Shown here: one piece after another, positions 9,359-20,988 of the stretch
Numbering within the stretch: position 1 is the stretch's first letter
How the letters are laid out: every line of letters begins with the position of its first letter
NCBI GenBank assembly: GCA_000827205.1
Contig: KN832561.1
Location: forward strand, 221,170 to 285,169
DNA length: 64,000 bases
Source of the DNA: Plicaturopsis crispa FD-325 SS-3
Taxonomy: Eukaryota > Basidiomycota > Agaricomycetes > Amylocorticiales > Amylocorticiaceae
Reading direction: 5' to 3'
The notes under the pieces: model-generated
Told to the model about the DNA's origin: nothing
What the model saw: only the letters and a program-made list of their open reading frames with translations
The model's database searches: none
Position numbers and translations under genes: made by a program

Positions 9359-10627
9359 CTATCCCCTGCCATTTCCTAGAATACCAGATAACTTGTCGAG
9401 GGTGGCCTTGGGAAGGTCCTTGTTCTTCAACAACTGCGCTCCACGCCACGAACTCCGGTCACCACTCAAAATCCTCTCGTTCGCCGCCCTCTGAGAAGGA
9501 TCCCGCAGATTGGAGTATCTCGGGACCGAGCGTGGCGCTACGGGCTCCTCGCCGACGTAGTTGCCCGACCCTGGATAGTGAACGTTGGTGGCGGCATGGT
9601 TGACGCCCTTCACGTTGACGACACTTCCCGACAGACCAACACCCTTCAGGCCCTCCGTGGTGCGCCCGACGGCCTTGGGCGGGTTGTACAGGACAGCGGA
9701 AATCATCCGGAACTCCCCTTGCGTCCGGTCGGTTTTGTTAATATGCCATCCGTCGCTGTCCTCCGTCATCACCGGCGGCACAGTGTCCGAGTGCTTCCTT
9801 AGTAGGCCCAACGTCATCCCAGCTACACCGGCTACGTGTGCCTCCTCCTTGCTCGTCGTCCGTGGCGTCATCGCCTGCAAAACCATACCCGGCAGAGGCT
9901 GCCTCCAGAAGCGGGCCTGCAAGGGCGGAATCTGGACGTACGAGAGTCCACCTGTCGGGTGGGGCTGTGGCTGGATTGCCCGCGACCCATGCCGCGCGTA
10001 TTCGGCCTTCACATGCTCTGCGATGAAGTGGAAGTGCTCCGGGTTGGATCGCTGCGACTGTTCGAAGGGCGTTTGTTCCCTGTCCTTATGTTTGTCGCGA
10101 AGATATTGTTGGAACTCTGGTCGGAGAGCACGAAGCTTTTTGAGATACCGCTTTCGCTGGTCTGGCGCCATCGACCGAAGATTCGGCACAAGTCCTCCCT
10201 GGACGTCGTCCCTTAAAAAGAGACTCCCGTCCTTCGGGCAGAACTCGGAGTCGAGTTGGATTTCCCGCGCGGAGTAATTTATCGTCTTGCTCCACCTGCC
10301 CTGCTCAGCGACCTCCGCTTTGACCCCAAACTCATCCCACCGCTTCATCCAACGCGCCTGACGCTGACCGGAGCTCCAATCCGTCTGCTTCTCGATGGTG
10401 TCGACGGCCTTGACCGTGATAAACGCATTGTGGCGTTGGCGCAGGGATATAGGCCGCTTCAGACCCCAGTTTCCACGGTGTGCGTGGCCACCGTAGTTGG
10501 TGTAAACTTGCTTGATAGCAGGGTCGTATGTTGTGAATTTGGAGCGACGAAGCAGCGTCGCGAAAGGTGTTGGTGAGGGGGTCGGTGGGGGTTTGCTCAC
10601 AGTGGCGGCGACCGCCCGTGAAGCCAT
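9359..10627 (-). CDS. MRP51: Mitochondrial small ribosomal subunit protein mS51 (Mrp51)
   Basis: This is a single exon of 422 aa. The N-terminal block FATLLRRSKFTTYDPAIKQVY, followed by GGHAHRGNWGLKRPI, is the signature of the fungal Mrp51 family, a 37S mitoribosome component. The remainder is basic, with a region rich in charged helices (PDQRKRYLKKLRALRPEFQQ). It ends in LSGILGNGRG. The start MASRAVAAT gives a short, acid-free leader suited to mitochondrial import. Its 3' end converges on MTU1, 234 bp away. Assignment rests on the N-terminal motif, since the C-terminal half of this family is poorly conserved. Confidence 0.85.
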   Translation of the reverse strand: MASRAVAATVSKPPPTPSPTPFATLLRRSKFTTYDPAIKQVYTNYGGHAHRGNWGLKRPISLRQRHNAFITVKAVDTIEKQTDWSSGQRQARWMKRWDEFGVKAEVAEQGRWSKTINYSAREIQLDSEFCPKDGSLFLRDDVQGGLVPNLRSMAPDQRKRYLKKLRALRPEFQQYLRDKHKDREQTPFEQSQRSNPEHFHFIAEHVKAEYARHGSRAIQPQPHPTGGLSYVQIPPLQARFWRQPLPGMVLQAMTPRTTSKEEAHVAGVAGMTLGLLRKHSDTVPPVMTEDSDGWHINKTDRTQGEFRMISAVLYNPPKAVGRTTEGLKGVGLSGSVVNVKGVNHAATNVHYPGSGNYVGEEPVAPRSVPRYSNLRDPSQRAANERILSGDRSSWRGAQLLKNKDLPKATLDKLSGILGNGRG

Positions 10628-10854
10628 GCTTTTTGCGCGTACAGCGTATATGTGACGATGGTGAGCGCGAGGGTAAAGTCGAAATTGCTCGCGTGGACCG
10701 GAATTACAAAACCTTCTGTCGCCGCTTGAATCTGGGGGGTCTCAACGCCTGCCAAAATAAAAGCCCCGAGCGTACATTCCCACGACGTACTATAACGAGA
10801 AATGCCGAACCTTGCCGTGCTTTACACTTTGCCGAAAGTTCGGCATGTGAAGGC

Positions 10855-11565
10855 GCGCCCGCCACCGCGAGCGCGCCACCAAGAAAAATGTCGACTCTTT
10901 TACCACTTGACACAGCACATTTTGCGACAAGTCTGAGTGACGAAAGTTGCTCCGAATGACAGTCTAATTAAAGTCTTCGGAACAGAATTTTGAGTTGTGG
11001 TCCTGTTCCTCCGCTGTAGGGTCTCAACTGGAAAGTTTGAAAGAATGAGGCCGAAAATAAAAAATCTGTCCCGAAGACTTTGCTCTATGCACATTTAGGA
11101 GTAGGATACACATTTTAAATCAAGCAAAACGATTGAGGGGAAGTTGATATAAGTTGACCTCGATGGCGGGCATTTGGTTGCCTTTGGGCGCGCATTGAGT
11201 GATTACGTACAACGATTTCTCGCCTGAACGCGACATGCTCACCCAAATGCCCGCCATCGAGGTCAAGTTATATCAACTTCCCCTCAACCGTTTTGCTCGA
11301 AATAAAATGTGGGCCCTACTCTCAAATGTGCATAGAGCAAATTCTTCGGAACAGATTTTTTGTTCTCGGCCTCATGCTTTCAAACTTGCCAACTGAGACA
11401 TTACTTCGGAGGGATGGGACCAAATTTTAAAATTCTACTCCGAAGACTTTCATTAGACGGTCATTCTGAGCAACTTTCGTCACTCAAACTTGTCGCAAAA
11501 TGTGCTGTGTCGAGTGGTAAAAGAGTCGACATTTTTGCAGGCGCGTCCCTCGCGCGTCGCCGTCG
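10855..11565. repeat. Imperfect palindrome of about 710 bp (foldback-like element)
   Basis: The left arm (about 10,855-11,178) and right arm (about 11,239-11,565) are reverse complements of each other at roughly 85 % by eye, with a loop of about 60 bp. Matching landmarks are AAAAATGTCGACTCTTTTAC near the outer ends, TGACGAAAGTTGCTC, TTTGCTCTATGCACATTT, and GAGGGGAAGTTGATATAA plus CCTCGATGGCGGGCATTT near the loop. Scattered mismatches on both arms show divergence after formation, so it is older than the element at 3.2 kb. No transposase-like frame or sharp terminal motif was seen. It could be a foldback element, two oppositely oriented repeat copies, or the source of a hairpin RNA. Confidence 0.75.
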
Positions 11566-12938
11566 CCGCCGCACTAGAATTGTAACTCCGACGTGCTGGG
11601 TCTGAATATGTCGCGAATCGCGGGGCTTGAAGCACCACGTGGCCTGTACAGTTTGCGAACAGGGATTGAGACCCCCCATTGAATCTCTTCTATAAATTCA
11701 GTTTTTTCGCGCGTCGTGGACTTCAACATCGACGTCAAAATTACCATCCTGTCCTCGCGCCTGGTCGCACTCTTACGGATGGATGGTCCAGACAAGCGTC
11801 GTAGAGTGATCTCAGTTTCTCAAAAACAGTCCTCGCTGATCGCTCTTCCCTCTGGTCGAGGGGTTATGAAGCCGGACCACCTGGATGAAACGACATATCT
11901 ATCACCCATACTTTCGTAAATCACTCAGGGTGAGTTTTCATTCCACTGTTCTGTCGTCTGCCCAGGGGAATTGTGCTGAGCCGACGACGATAAACCTGGT
12001 AAAGGCACGTACCCTGTCCTCCCGAGGATCCCTTATATCATGGGGTGTCTGGCCGCTCCCTGCTTCGCGGGGGCGCTTGGTCACGACAGGCGGGTACGAA
12101 TGGAGAATTAAAGGCGAGGCTGAGGCTTATCGCGATTCCCTTGCGCATATCAGTTTCCTCTCCGGCCCCCTTTCACTTCGAGGCTCTTTCGCTGACGCAT
12201 ATCCCCTCTCTAGGACTGCAATCTGACTTGGCGATATCCTGCGCACCTCGTACTGCTCGTGGCGGCTAGGCGGCTCACTCAGTACTTAGGATTGACCCTC
12301 CGAGTCCTGGCCGATCGTTTTCACTGGTGAACGACATGCAGCTTTCAATTTCATGCGAATGCCGTTGTGAGTGTTTTAGCAGATGTCGGCACCTACGATA
12401 GGTTGTTCTGTACATCCCTACTTTCTGTCGAGTACCCCTTTCAATAGACATTCTGTGAGCTGCCACACATGTTTCATCGACGTGCAATCGACAGCCAGAA
12501 AAAAGTAAGAAAAAAATGATCGTAAACACGGGGAAGCATGCTGCGCGCGGGCGCGGCCGCCCGAAAAGGCAGTTCGAGGCGGCGCTGTAGCGGCCGTTTA
12601 GTAGAGAGGGAATTCTGGTTTGTTCGTTACCATTTCCCTCGTCGTCGTCGTCGTCCTCGGTGCATACTAAAAGGGCCCTCGTCGCCCATATATCTATCTT
12701 ATCATCTATTCGCTCTGACCTATACACACGCTGGCTGTCAGTGTTTTGGTACGAAGTTCAATGAATCCCGTCGGACCACAACTGACCGCGAATGAACATT
12801 GCACAGACATTTCTGACGAGACCGTAGCCCTTCAATTTTGCGTACTAAAATCGACGACCGCGCAAAGCGAACAGGACAAAGGGACACCGCGACGTTCTTG
12901 GTGAAGCACTCGCACCAGTCTGTCTCATTCAACTCTGT
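11566..12938. other. Intergenic region upstream of the nucleotide-sugar transporter
   Basis: Only short frames without family resemblance occur. A GTC/GAC trinucleotide run lies near 12,640-12,655. No gene is supported. Confidence 0.4.
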
Positions 12939-14625
12939 ATGGAACGCACCCTCCATCCGCGAGTATCCTCAGTCACCGCCTCCATGCCTGAAATGTACCA
13001 CCGCTCGTATCCCAGCGTGCGGGGGACGCCTTCACCGAACATCAGCCCGCGAGCCCCGCCCCTCCTACCAGCGTCAATGTCGCCATTAGCGTACCCGCAT
13101 GGCAAAAGCCCGGTCATCAACGTTACGGAGGCCGAGCCTCCGCGCGACGACGGGCCTTCGATATGTGGCATGCCTCTGAAATATGTCTCGTATGTCTTCC
13201 TAGCCTTTGGCTCCTTTGTGAGACTAACTGAACTGTGTCTGCAGCTTGGTGACCTTGGCAGTGCAGAATGCCGCGTTGTCGATTGTGATGCACTATTCGC
13301 GCGTGTCGACTCCTCCGTCCTTGTCGTACTCCCCCGCGTCAGCTGTTTTGCTCAACGAACTGCTGAAGGGCTCGATATCCTTTGTCATTGCGCTTGCGCG
13401 CGTCAAGGAGGTATCGGAGATACCATGGTCACGACTCTCCTTGCCGCAGATAATCCAGGCTCTTCCAATGCCTTGGACGCCCGCCTTCCGTGGACTATGC
13501 TCGGAGATATTCAGCGTGGACTGCTGGAAGCTATCTATCCCGGCCATCCTCTATGTCGTGCAAAATTCGCTGCAATTCGTCGCGATTAGCAATCTGCCCG
13601 TCGCGTCCTTCCAGGTCACATATCAGATGAAGATCCTCACTACCGCTGCGTTCTCGGTGGCGCTCCTTCGCAAGCGTCTGTCCTCGACGAAGTGGCTGTC
13701 CCTCTTCTTCCTCGCCATCGGTGTTGGTATCGTTCAAATCCAGAGCTCCACCGCGACCGCTGCACCTGCACCGAAGACACTGTCCGTTGGGAGTGCGCAT
13801 GACTCTGCGCCCATACACGTGCACGTCATGAATCCGCTGAAGGGTTTCGGCGCAGTCACCGCTGCGTGCTTCACCTCTGGTCTCGCCGGCGTATATTTCG
13901 AGATGGTGCTGAAAAACTCGAAAGCCGATCTTTGGGTGCGAAACGTCCAACTCTCGCTCTTCTCGCTGGTGCCGGCCCTCTTGCCCATATTTTACGCGGC
14001 CACACCTCCGAACTCCCAGGGTTTCTTTTTGGACCTCTTCCGCCATTTCGGCGGCTGGGCATGGGCAACCGTGGCGGTGCAAGTCTTTGGTGGACTGATC
14101 ACGGCAATCGTCATCAAGTACTCGGACAACATTCTGAAAGGATTTGCCACATCACTATCCATCATCATTTCCTTCCTTGCGTCTGTCGCATTGTTCGACT
14201 TCCGCATCACCCCCTCGTTCGTCATCGGCTCGTCGACCGTCCTTGTCGCGACGTGGATGTACAACCAGCCACCCGGGAAGGAGCTGGTTGCGATAACCAG
14301 CGTGATGAACGTCAGCTCCTCGGGCAAGAGCACCCCCTTCCCCGGCTCGCCCGTGGGTCCCGACGCGCCCATCCTGGGCCAATTCCCACAAAAGCGGCCC
14401 TCGCCCTTCAACAGCCCCCGCGCAATGGCCTCGGCGCTTGGCCTCGGCAACGCGTCGGATAATGACGGCCAGATCCACCATAATGGGCTCGGGCGGGGCA
14501 GCCCCGAAGGCTACTTCGGAGACACGCTGGACACGCCACGGTACCACCAGGCGCCGTACGGCTCGCCGTTACCCTCGCGCACGCCGACGCCCGCGCCCCG
14601 CGCCGCCCCCGACGAGCGGCGGTAA
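12939..14625 (+). CDS. Golgi UDP-galactose-type nucleotide-sugar transporter
   Basis: Two exons, 12939-13189 and 13245-14625, about 543 aa. An in-frame ATG at 12984 (MPEMYHRSYP) would give 528 aa and may be the true start. The family (SLC35A / Nuc_sug_transp) exchanges cytosolic UDP-sugar for luminal UMP across the Golgi membrane. About ten hydrophobic segments run from LVTLAVQNAALS to FVIGSSTVLVATWMY. Family landmarks are LLNELLKGSISF, NLPVASFQVTYQMKILTTA, NPLKGFGAVTAACFTSGLAGVYFE split over two segments, and IKYSDNILKGFATS. A polar Pro/Ser/Gly-rich C-terminal tail of about 120 residues follows, longer than in yeasts. Substrate specificity cannot be read from sequence; UDP-galactose (Gms1-like) is the nearest resemblance. 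Confidence 0.88.
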
Positions 14626-15181
14626 TGCCCTGACAAGAGCCAAGATGATACGACTGTCCCGGTACGCAGCACTGCGGTGCGCGGCGATGCATGCTTTTGA
14701 TAATTGACGATCTGATACATATACCCGCCATCCCCCCTCTTAGACACTCCCGCCCCGCACACCGTATCCTCACGACGCACGCAACGCACCATCCTCACCT
14801 ACCAACCTACTACTGCCACACGACACGACCCCCTGTTCCATCGTTAAGATATTCCTTTAACTTCCTATATCCACCTTTGTTACACTCTTTTTCTCCATTC
14901 GCAATTTCGCATCGAAGACCGTCACTGCAAACAAACTTTGGAATGCTTTTTTTCGTTCCAGGTTTCGCTCGTAATAGACTAGGTTATCGTAAACCCTCTG
15001 CTTTCCGCTGTAATTCTTTCACATCCCCAATGGACACCTAGAAATTGCACTAAAGACGTGTACAACGAGGAAAACGAATTCATAATGCTTCATAAGTGGG
15101 TATTCGCGTGCATGGTGCATAACAATAATGATACAGTGTACAGTGTACAAGTCCGAGCTCCAAACGCTCAGTACTCAGTAC
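14626..15181. other. Spacer between convergent transporter and NEDD1-like genes
   Basis: It holds the two 3' UTRs. A short tandem repeat of AGTACTC occurs at about 15,169-15,189, straddling the stop of the minus-strand gene. No other gene was seen. Confidence 0.4.
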
Positions 15182-17349
15182 TCAGTACCCGCGACGCAGC
15201 CGCTCGTTCTCCTCCCGCAGCCGCGCATTCTCTTCGCGTAGCGCGCGCAGGTCCTCGCCGTACTCCTCCATGACACTGCGCACCTCCCTGCGCCACCCGC
15301 GGCCCATGCGCACGAGGTCGAGGTGCAGGCCCGTCAGCTCCGCCTTTGTCTCGCGCTGCACGTCGCTCATCGCCTCGCGCACAATCGACCGCAGCAAGTC
15401 GTGCGCCCCGCCCGCATCAGGAGAGCCGCCCGTCTGGGGTCGCAGAGGGGAGGGTACTGCCGTCCATGCTGCGGGCGGGGGACGGCGCGGGGATACTTGC
15501 ATGGACAGCTCGCGCGCTTCCTCTTCGTCGCTGTCTGCCTCGTCCGCGAACCCGACGCGCTTCCCGGGCTGGTCCTCCTTCTCCTTGCCCTTGCCCGCTT
15601 GAATCCACGCGGCGACTTCAGGCGTTCCAAGACCTAACACACCGCGCGTCCCAGCTCGGGGCAAGGGTGTCGCGCGGGATGTGGGCATGGGCGGCTGGTC
15701 GAGAGAAGGCTCGTCCTCCTCGACTTCCTCGAGCTCATCTTCCACTGCAGTCGATAAGGCAGATACTGCCGACGCACTTCGCCGAGTCGCGAGGGCAGGA
15801 GCGAGGGAGCTTTGGGCTGAGATAGGTGGCAGATCCGGAGACGGTGTACGGACGGACGATTGCGCAGAGGCAGCTGATACGCCTGTTTTCGAGGACGCAG
15901 AAGGCTTCGAACGCGCCCCGAGCTTCGCGGACAGCGTTTCAATACGAACGGACAAATCTTCCTCCCCCGTGCTAGACCCGGGCGAGGGAGACCGTGCCAA
16001 GCGCGAAGGGGGACTCGCTTTCACTGCGGAGCCAGCCTTCAAAGGCGGACTCTTCTTCGCGGCAGAGGCAACTGGGGATGCGCGCTTGGTAGTCTGCGCT
16101 GCGACGGGGGCGCTCACTTTGCGCTGCACAGGCCGCTTGTGTTTCGCAACGTCGATGTCCATCGATATGTCGCCGTCACCATTCCCGAAGGGGTCCCGGA
16201 TCGGAGAAAGGACAGGCTTCGCGCGCGGGGATGCCTTTGAAGCGGCGACCGGGGAACGAGTGGGGACGATGCCCGAGCGAACGCGCGCAGTAGGCACAGC
16301 TGCTTTTGCTGGAGCGGCTGTGCGAGGGGCAGTTTTTGAGGATGTGGTCTTCGATTTCTTCCGTTATAATAGAGTCAATTAGGGTATCAATATGTATAAT
16401 TTGCGACTCACTTGGACGGACATGCATTCGATGCGGGCGCCGGTCTCGCTGACGACGATGGACTTGGGCGGCTTGTCGAGTGCGCGTAGATCCATGATCA
16501 ACAGCTTTCCGTTTTCAGTCGTAAAATACATCGCGGCGCCCTCCGGCGAGAAAGAGGCGGATGTCAAGGGCACTTTGAAGTCGAGCGTACGAAACAGCCT
16601 ATATTGTGCATGAATATCTGAACCAAGTAGAATAGACGGAGCACTTACGCTTTCTCCTTATCTAAATCCATTAGCCCAACGGTGCCACTGACAGTCGACA
16701 CTGCGACGAGGGTCTTGCTGAAAGGGCTGCACGCAATGGCATTGACGGTCTCCCCCTCCGCCAAAGAAATCGTCTTCGCTGGGCTAGACGGACGCGTAGT
16801 GTCGTACACGAGTACGTGTTTGCCGGCGCCAATCAAAAGGCGCGTGCGTGCGTGCGGGTGGAAGGCACAGGCAGTTATACGGGGAGCAGGAAGGCCGCGC
16901 AACACGGTATGCGAGCCCAGGGAGAGGTTGTAGACATGCGCGGCGGAGACGGTTGTCGACGCGAGCAGCGATCCGTCATTCGAGAGCGACAAGGACGTGA
17001 TGGCTGCTTTCTGCGAGTCCAGCGTCCGTGTCACCTTTCCGCCTTCCAGGACGTGCACCTTGTTCGCTAGGGCGAAGATAACTGAGCGGTCCTTCGCGAT
17101 GATGTGCGAGACCAGGCCTTGGCCTGGCACGCTGTGTAACACAGACACTACAAACAGATGCGATTTCGACACGTCAAATTTGTGAATGGAATCTCCAGAG
17201 GCAAGAAAGAGAGCGCTATTGTCGGGAGCCCATGCCGTCGCGGTCGGTAGTGAATCAAGAGGTTGTGTGGACGGGGCAGCAGCGGGTGTTCGTCTGAGAG
17301 TCGCAGGATCAATCAAAGTCAGCGCATTCTTTGTAGCAAGAGCTAGCAT
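15182..17349 (-). CDS. NEDD1-like WD40 / gamma-tubulin complex targeting protein
   Basis: Three exons on the minus strand: 17349-16649, 16598-16412 and 16357-15182, 687 aa. The first ~300 residues form a WD40 propeller with degenerate repeats (DKEKALFRTLDFKVPLTSAS, then YFTTENGKLLIMDLRALD). A long disordered, Ser/Pro/Ala/Lys-rich linker follows. The C terminus is a helix/coiled coil (IVREAMSDVQRETKAELTGL, then LREENARLREENERLRR). WD40 plus a C-terminal helical bundle that binds gamma-tubulin complexes is the NEDD1/GCP-WD architecture, which docks gamma-TuRC at spindle poles. The start at 17349 (MLALATKNALTLID) is likely, although the frame stays open upstream. Linker length and composition are unlike the animal protein, so orthology is inferred from architecture. 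Confidence 0.72.
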
Positions 17350-17658
17350 TTCGCTAGAGAAAGAGTAGAGGTTTGTAGGTTGTGGTGGCAGAACGCAACT
17401 TGTAAAAGTAGAATTTTGGTTGAAAGCAAGTTGAAAGTGGTTGAACAATGCAACAGGGGGAAATCCCGATTGGGCCACACATCTCTTTGCGATGGATTTC
17501 AACCCACGTGGCAGTCGGCAATCGGAGCTATCTCCACCTGGGTCGACAAGTTTCACGATTTCTGTTTCGCTGTGCAGAAAGTGCATACTTTACTTTGTTC
17601 CATCTGCTTTATGCGCAGAGCAGGACTGGCGGAATATTGAGCTGGTATACCGCTTTAT
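17350..17658. promoter_or_regulatory. Divergent promoter region NEDD1-like / apyrase
   Basis: This 309-bp spacer lies between two start codons on opposite strands. No specific element was recognised. Confidence 0.45.
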
Positions 17659-20035
17659 ATGCCACCACCAACGGCTTCAGATCCATGGCTTTCCTCTCGG
17701 CGCTTTGGAATAGTCATTGACGCTGGTTCGTCTGGCTCTAGGCTCCAAATATACAGCTGGAAGGACCCTCGCAGTGTCTCTCTCAAGGAGCACTCGGAGT
17801 TGCGACATACGCTGCCAAAGGTGGAGACAGGCGCTCGCAGCGGCGAGGAATGGTCGAGTAAAGTCGAGCCAGGTGCGTCTTCCGCCTGATACACGTATCA
17901 TAAAGAGGATTGAGATAAGTTACTGTACACTAGGCCTGTCTACATTTGCGAGTGACCCTGAGGGTGTCGCAGCATACCTCGCCCCGCTGCTTGAGCATGC
18001 GCGAAACCAGGTACCCCCGTCGCTTCAGCGGGAGACACCCCTCTTCCTGTTGGCCACCGCCGGCATGCGTTTGCTGTCCCCTTCCCAACAATCCGAGGTG
18101 CTGCACTCTGCGTGCCAGTTCCTTCGTCTGCACTCCTATTTCCGCGTCGACGACGCTTCTGCAGCTGGACCTTGTGGATCGAGCGTCCGTATCATCACGG
18201 GAGAGGAAGAGGGGTTATTTGGGTGGATTGCAGTCAACTACCTCATGGACGGGTTCTCGGGCGACAGCTCTAACCGCACGACATACGGCTTTTTGGACAT
18301 GGGCGGCGCGTCTACCCAGATTGCCTTCGAGCCTAGCCCAGCCGAACGCGAAAAGTCGCCTGGAAGTCTGAAAGACGTGCGCTTGCGCCTGCTAGGTGGC
18401 GATGAAATTAGCCACCAGGTATTTGTGACTACATGGTTAGGATACGGGACGAACCAGGCTCGCGAGCGCTACGTGGGACAAGCTATTAACGCGTACGAAG
18501 AGACGCGCGCAACGGATGCGCCGCACGGAAGCTCCACTGAAGGGGAGCTCGTACCTGATCCTTGTCTCCCCAAGGACCTCAGGATCACCGAGTCTCCCGT
18601 ATACGAGGACTCCGCAACCGCACACAATCGGAAATCGCACACTCTTCTGGGCACTGGCTCCTTCGAGCAATGTCTTCAAAAGACCGCGCCGCTGCTGAAC
18701 AAGCATGCACCATGCTTAGACGCGCCGTGTCTCTTCGACGGCGTGCATGTGCCACCGATTGATTTTTCTGTGTCTCATTTCATCGGCATCTCCGAGTATT
18801 GGTACTCGTCGGAGCACGTGTTTGGCCTGGGTGGTCCGTACGATTTTGCGCAGTACGAGCGCGCGGCGTCTGGCTTCTGCTCCCGTGAGTGGGACAGCAT
18901 AGTAAGGGAGCACGAACGAACGCGGAAACAAGCGACCGGTCATATTGGTGGTGACGGCGAGGTGGAGGCTGGTGGACAAATAGTGGAGACTGGGAAATGG
19001 GGAGACAAGGTCGAGATATCGCGGCTGCAGATGCAGTGCTTCAAGGCCGCCTGGGTAGCCAATGTCCTTCATGAGGGCATCGGTATGCCCCGCATTGTTG
19101 ACCCAGGCGGCAATCCAGGCAGCAATAGTGGGGGCGGAGGTGATGTTGCGCAACATGCGGAAGACAAGGGGCTAGGGCGTCCAGTATTCCAGTCCGTCGA
19201 CACAGTCGGCGACATCGCCATCAGCTGGACTCTGGGGAAGATGGTGCTCGAAGCCAGCAAGGAGGTTCCCGCTTTACCGTCGACGGAGGGTCCCCTCCAC
19301 GACCCCCTGCTAGATATTCCTCAGCCTGCTAATTCATCGGCACCAGTCAAACACGGACGGCCCCCCTTCCATTTTGGATTGGAGGACCATCTGCCTTCAT
19401 CCCTCACCCGCGAGTCGATCGGAGGAGTGACCGTTCTCGGCCTAATATTCTACGCGTTTGTCCTTTGCGCCATCGCCGTCGTTGCGTACCGTGTACGCCA
19501 CTATGCACGTGCATCCATCCGCCGGTGTGTGCGTGTCTCGCGCGGCAGCCGGGATTTCGGTGCGGAGGGTTATGCCATGGAAGAAGGGAAATCCTATGGG
19601 GCACCTGGATCGTCCAAGGGGTTCCTCCTTCCACAGCGGTTCATGCAGCGACTGCGACGGCTTTTTTCGCAGCCGCGGCGTCCGCGACCAACGCCGCTCG
19701 TCATGGGGCCGGCACGGTATACACGCACTTCTCCTGCGCCTCCCCCGCGTGTTTCGCCCACGCGCTCGTACTCTTTGCCGAGTCAATACGCAAACGGCGG
19801 GACGGGGAGCTCGACACAATATTCCTCGCGCACTTCTTCTCCATCTCCCAGTTTCATTGATGACGCGACAATGTCGAACAGCATATCCTCGCTAACGTCT
19901 ATGGTGGGGGGTCGGTCGCGCAACACGTCACAAATGAATCTATCGACACTCGTCCCGCGGCAGGCACCACTCTCGAGGGCAAACAGCGCTCTACAAGTTC
20001 CTAACGGCAGCTCGTTCCACGATGATTCGGAATGA
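17659..20035 (+). CDS. YND1: Golgi apyrase, GDA1/CD39 nucleoside phosphatase (Ynd1-like)
   Basis: Two exons, 17659-17872 and 17934-20035, 771 aa. It hydrolyses nucleoside di- and triphosphates in the Golgi lumen, clearing UDP/GDP left by glycosyltransferases. Apyrase conserved regions are visible: DAGSSGSR (21-28, phosphate binding), ATAGMRLL (112-119), GEEEGLFGWIAVNYL, and LDMGGASTQIAFE. A late block YDFAQYERAASGFCSREWD matches the last conserved region. One hydrophobic segment near residues 569-590 (LGLIFYAFVLCAIAVVAY) is the membrane anchor. About 180 basic, Ser/Pro-rich residues follow on the cytosolic side. There is no N-terminal signal segment, which fits the Ynd1 topology rather than the Gda1 one. 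It works in the same nucleotide cycle as the transporter at 12.9 kb. Confidence 0.93.
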
Positions 20036-20988
20036 AGCATCTATCCGAACACCCTCGGGATCTACCCATTCCCCTGCCGTGCATCTGCTATGGATCACAT
20101 TCTACTTTCCACACCGCTAATTTTCCGCCGCGAAGGAGAACTCCAGCTGCAGCCTGTCGCTGGCTGTGTCTCTTTGTTCGGCCCGATCCCCTAACCCCTG
20201 GGACTTGCGCGTCCTTAAACGCACCTTCCGAGGGTCATCACCGAGCACGCCGACTTTCCAGCTCCTTCTTGCCGTCGACACCACGCTCCAAGGCACTAGT
20301 TGCTGCATCAGGAAACCTTTGCGACAGCGGCGCCCTGCCTGGTGTGGTTTGCTGATAACATGCTCCTTCCGCAGACGCCATGCTGCCGCTGCAGCATATG
20401 GTCGCGAACCCAAAGCAGGTGTGGGAGCAGTGGTAGGGCGACGTGTGAGGGTGAGAGTTACGCCAACCGAGATTGAAGTAGACTTTGATTCTTATTACTT
20501 AGGCTAAATCACAATAGTTCTTTGACTGTTTGAGATTCGAGGGAACATTATACAACGTTCAAGCGCTCGCGCAACACTTTGAAAAAGGTCCCACCTATTG
20601 TCGACTACATGCCCGAGAAACATCGTCCCCCAAATGCCGTGGACTTGGGTGAGTGTGCCATAAGATGCCATCTGTGAACTCTATGGCACCTTGTATCCCC
20701 GACGGTTGACTTTAGAGTGTGGGTACGTCGTAGTACATGAGTCCATTGCACCTATCGCCGTCGTTGTGCTATCGGCCCCGTTTCCTGGGCGACAAAATTG
20801 TGTACATCCATGGTATGTTATGGGCATGAGATTGTTTGGAGATTGTCCTCTGCCTGCCATTGGACCGCACAGAGCAGACTTAGACTACATGCCCGTTCAT
20901 CCAATCATGACTTCCGATAGCATATCCTTGTGAAGATGCATGATTCAGCGTTGTTGGTTTACATTGACAAACAGCATGTAAGCAAAAC
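20036..20988. other. Spacer with a possible small multi-exon gene
   Basis: Coding-like pieces occur on the plus strand. An ATG at 20380 opens MLPLQHMVANPKQ. Near 20,560 a frame reads FKRSRNTLKKVPPIVDYMPE, then HRPPNAVDL. It joins across an apparent intron (GTGAGT...TTTAG, about 20,649-20,715) to ECGYVVVHESIAPIAVVVL. The pieces could form a small basic protein with a hydrophobic end, but I could not find a full, in-phase model with a stop. No family was recognised. Confidence 0.25.

Noticed and set aside
12275-12727. 150-codon minus-strand frame with a hydrophobic patch
   Set aside because: It has an Arg/Ser-biased composition, no splice or domain support, and lies in the presumed promoter of the transporter gene.
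15167-15190. Tandem AGTACTC units
   Set aside because: There are only about three copies across a stop codon, so this is ordinary microsatellite variation rather than a functional array. No CRISPR-like spacing exists in the window.
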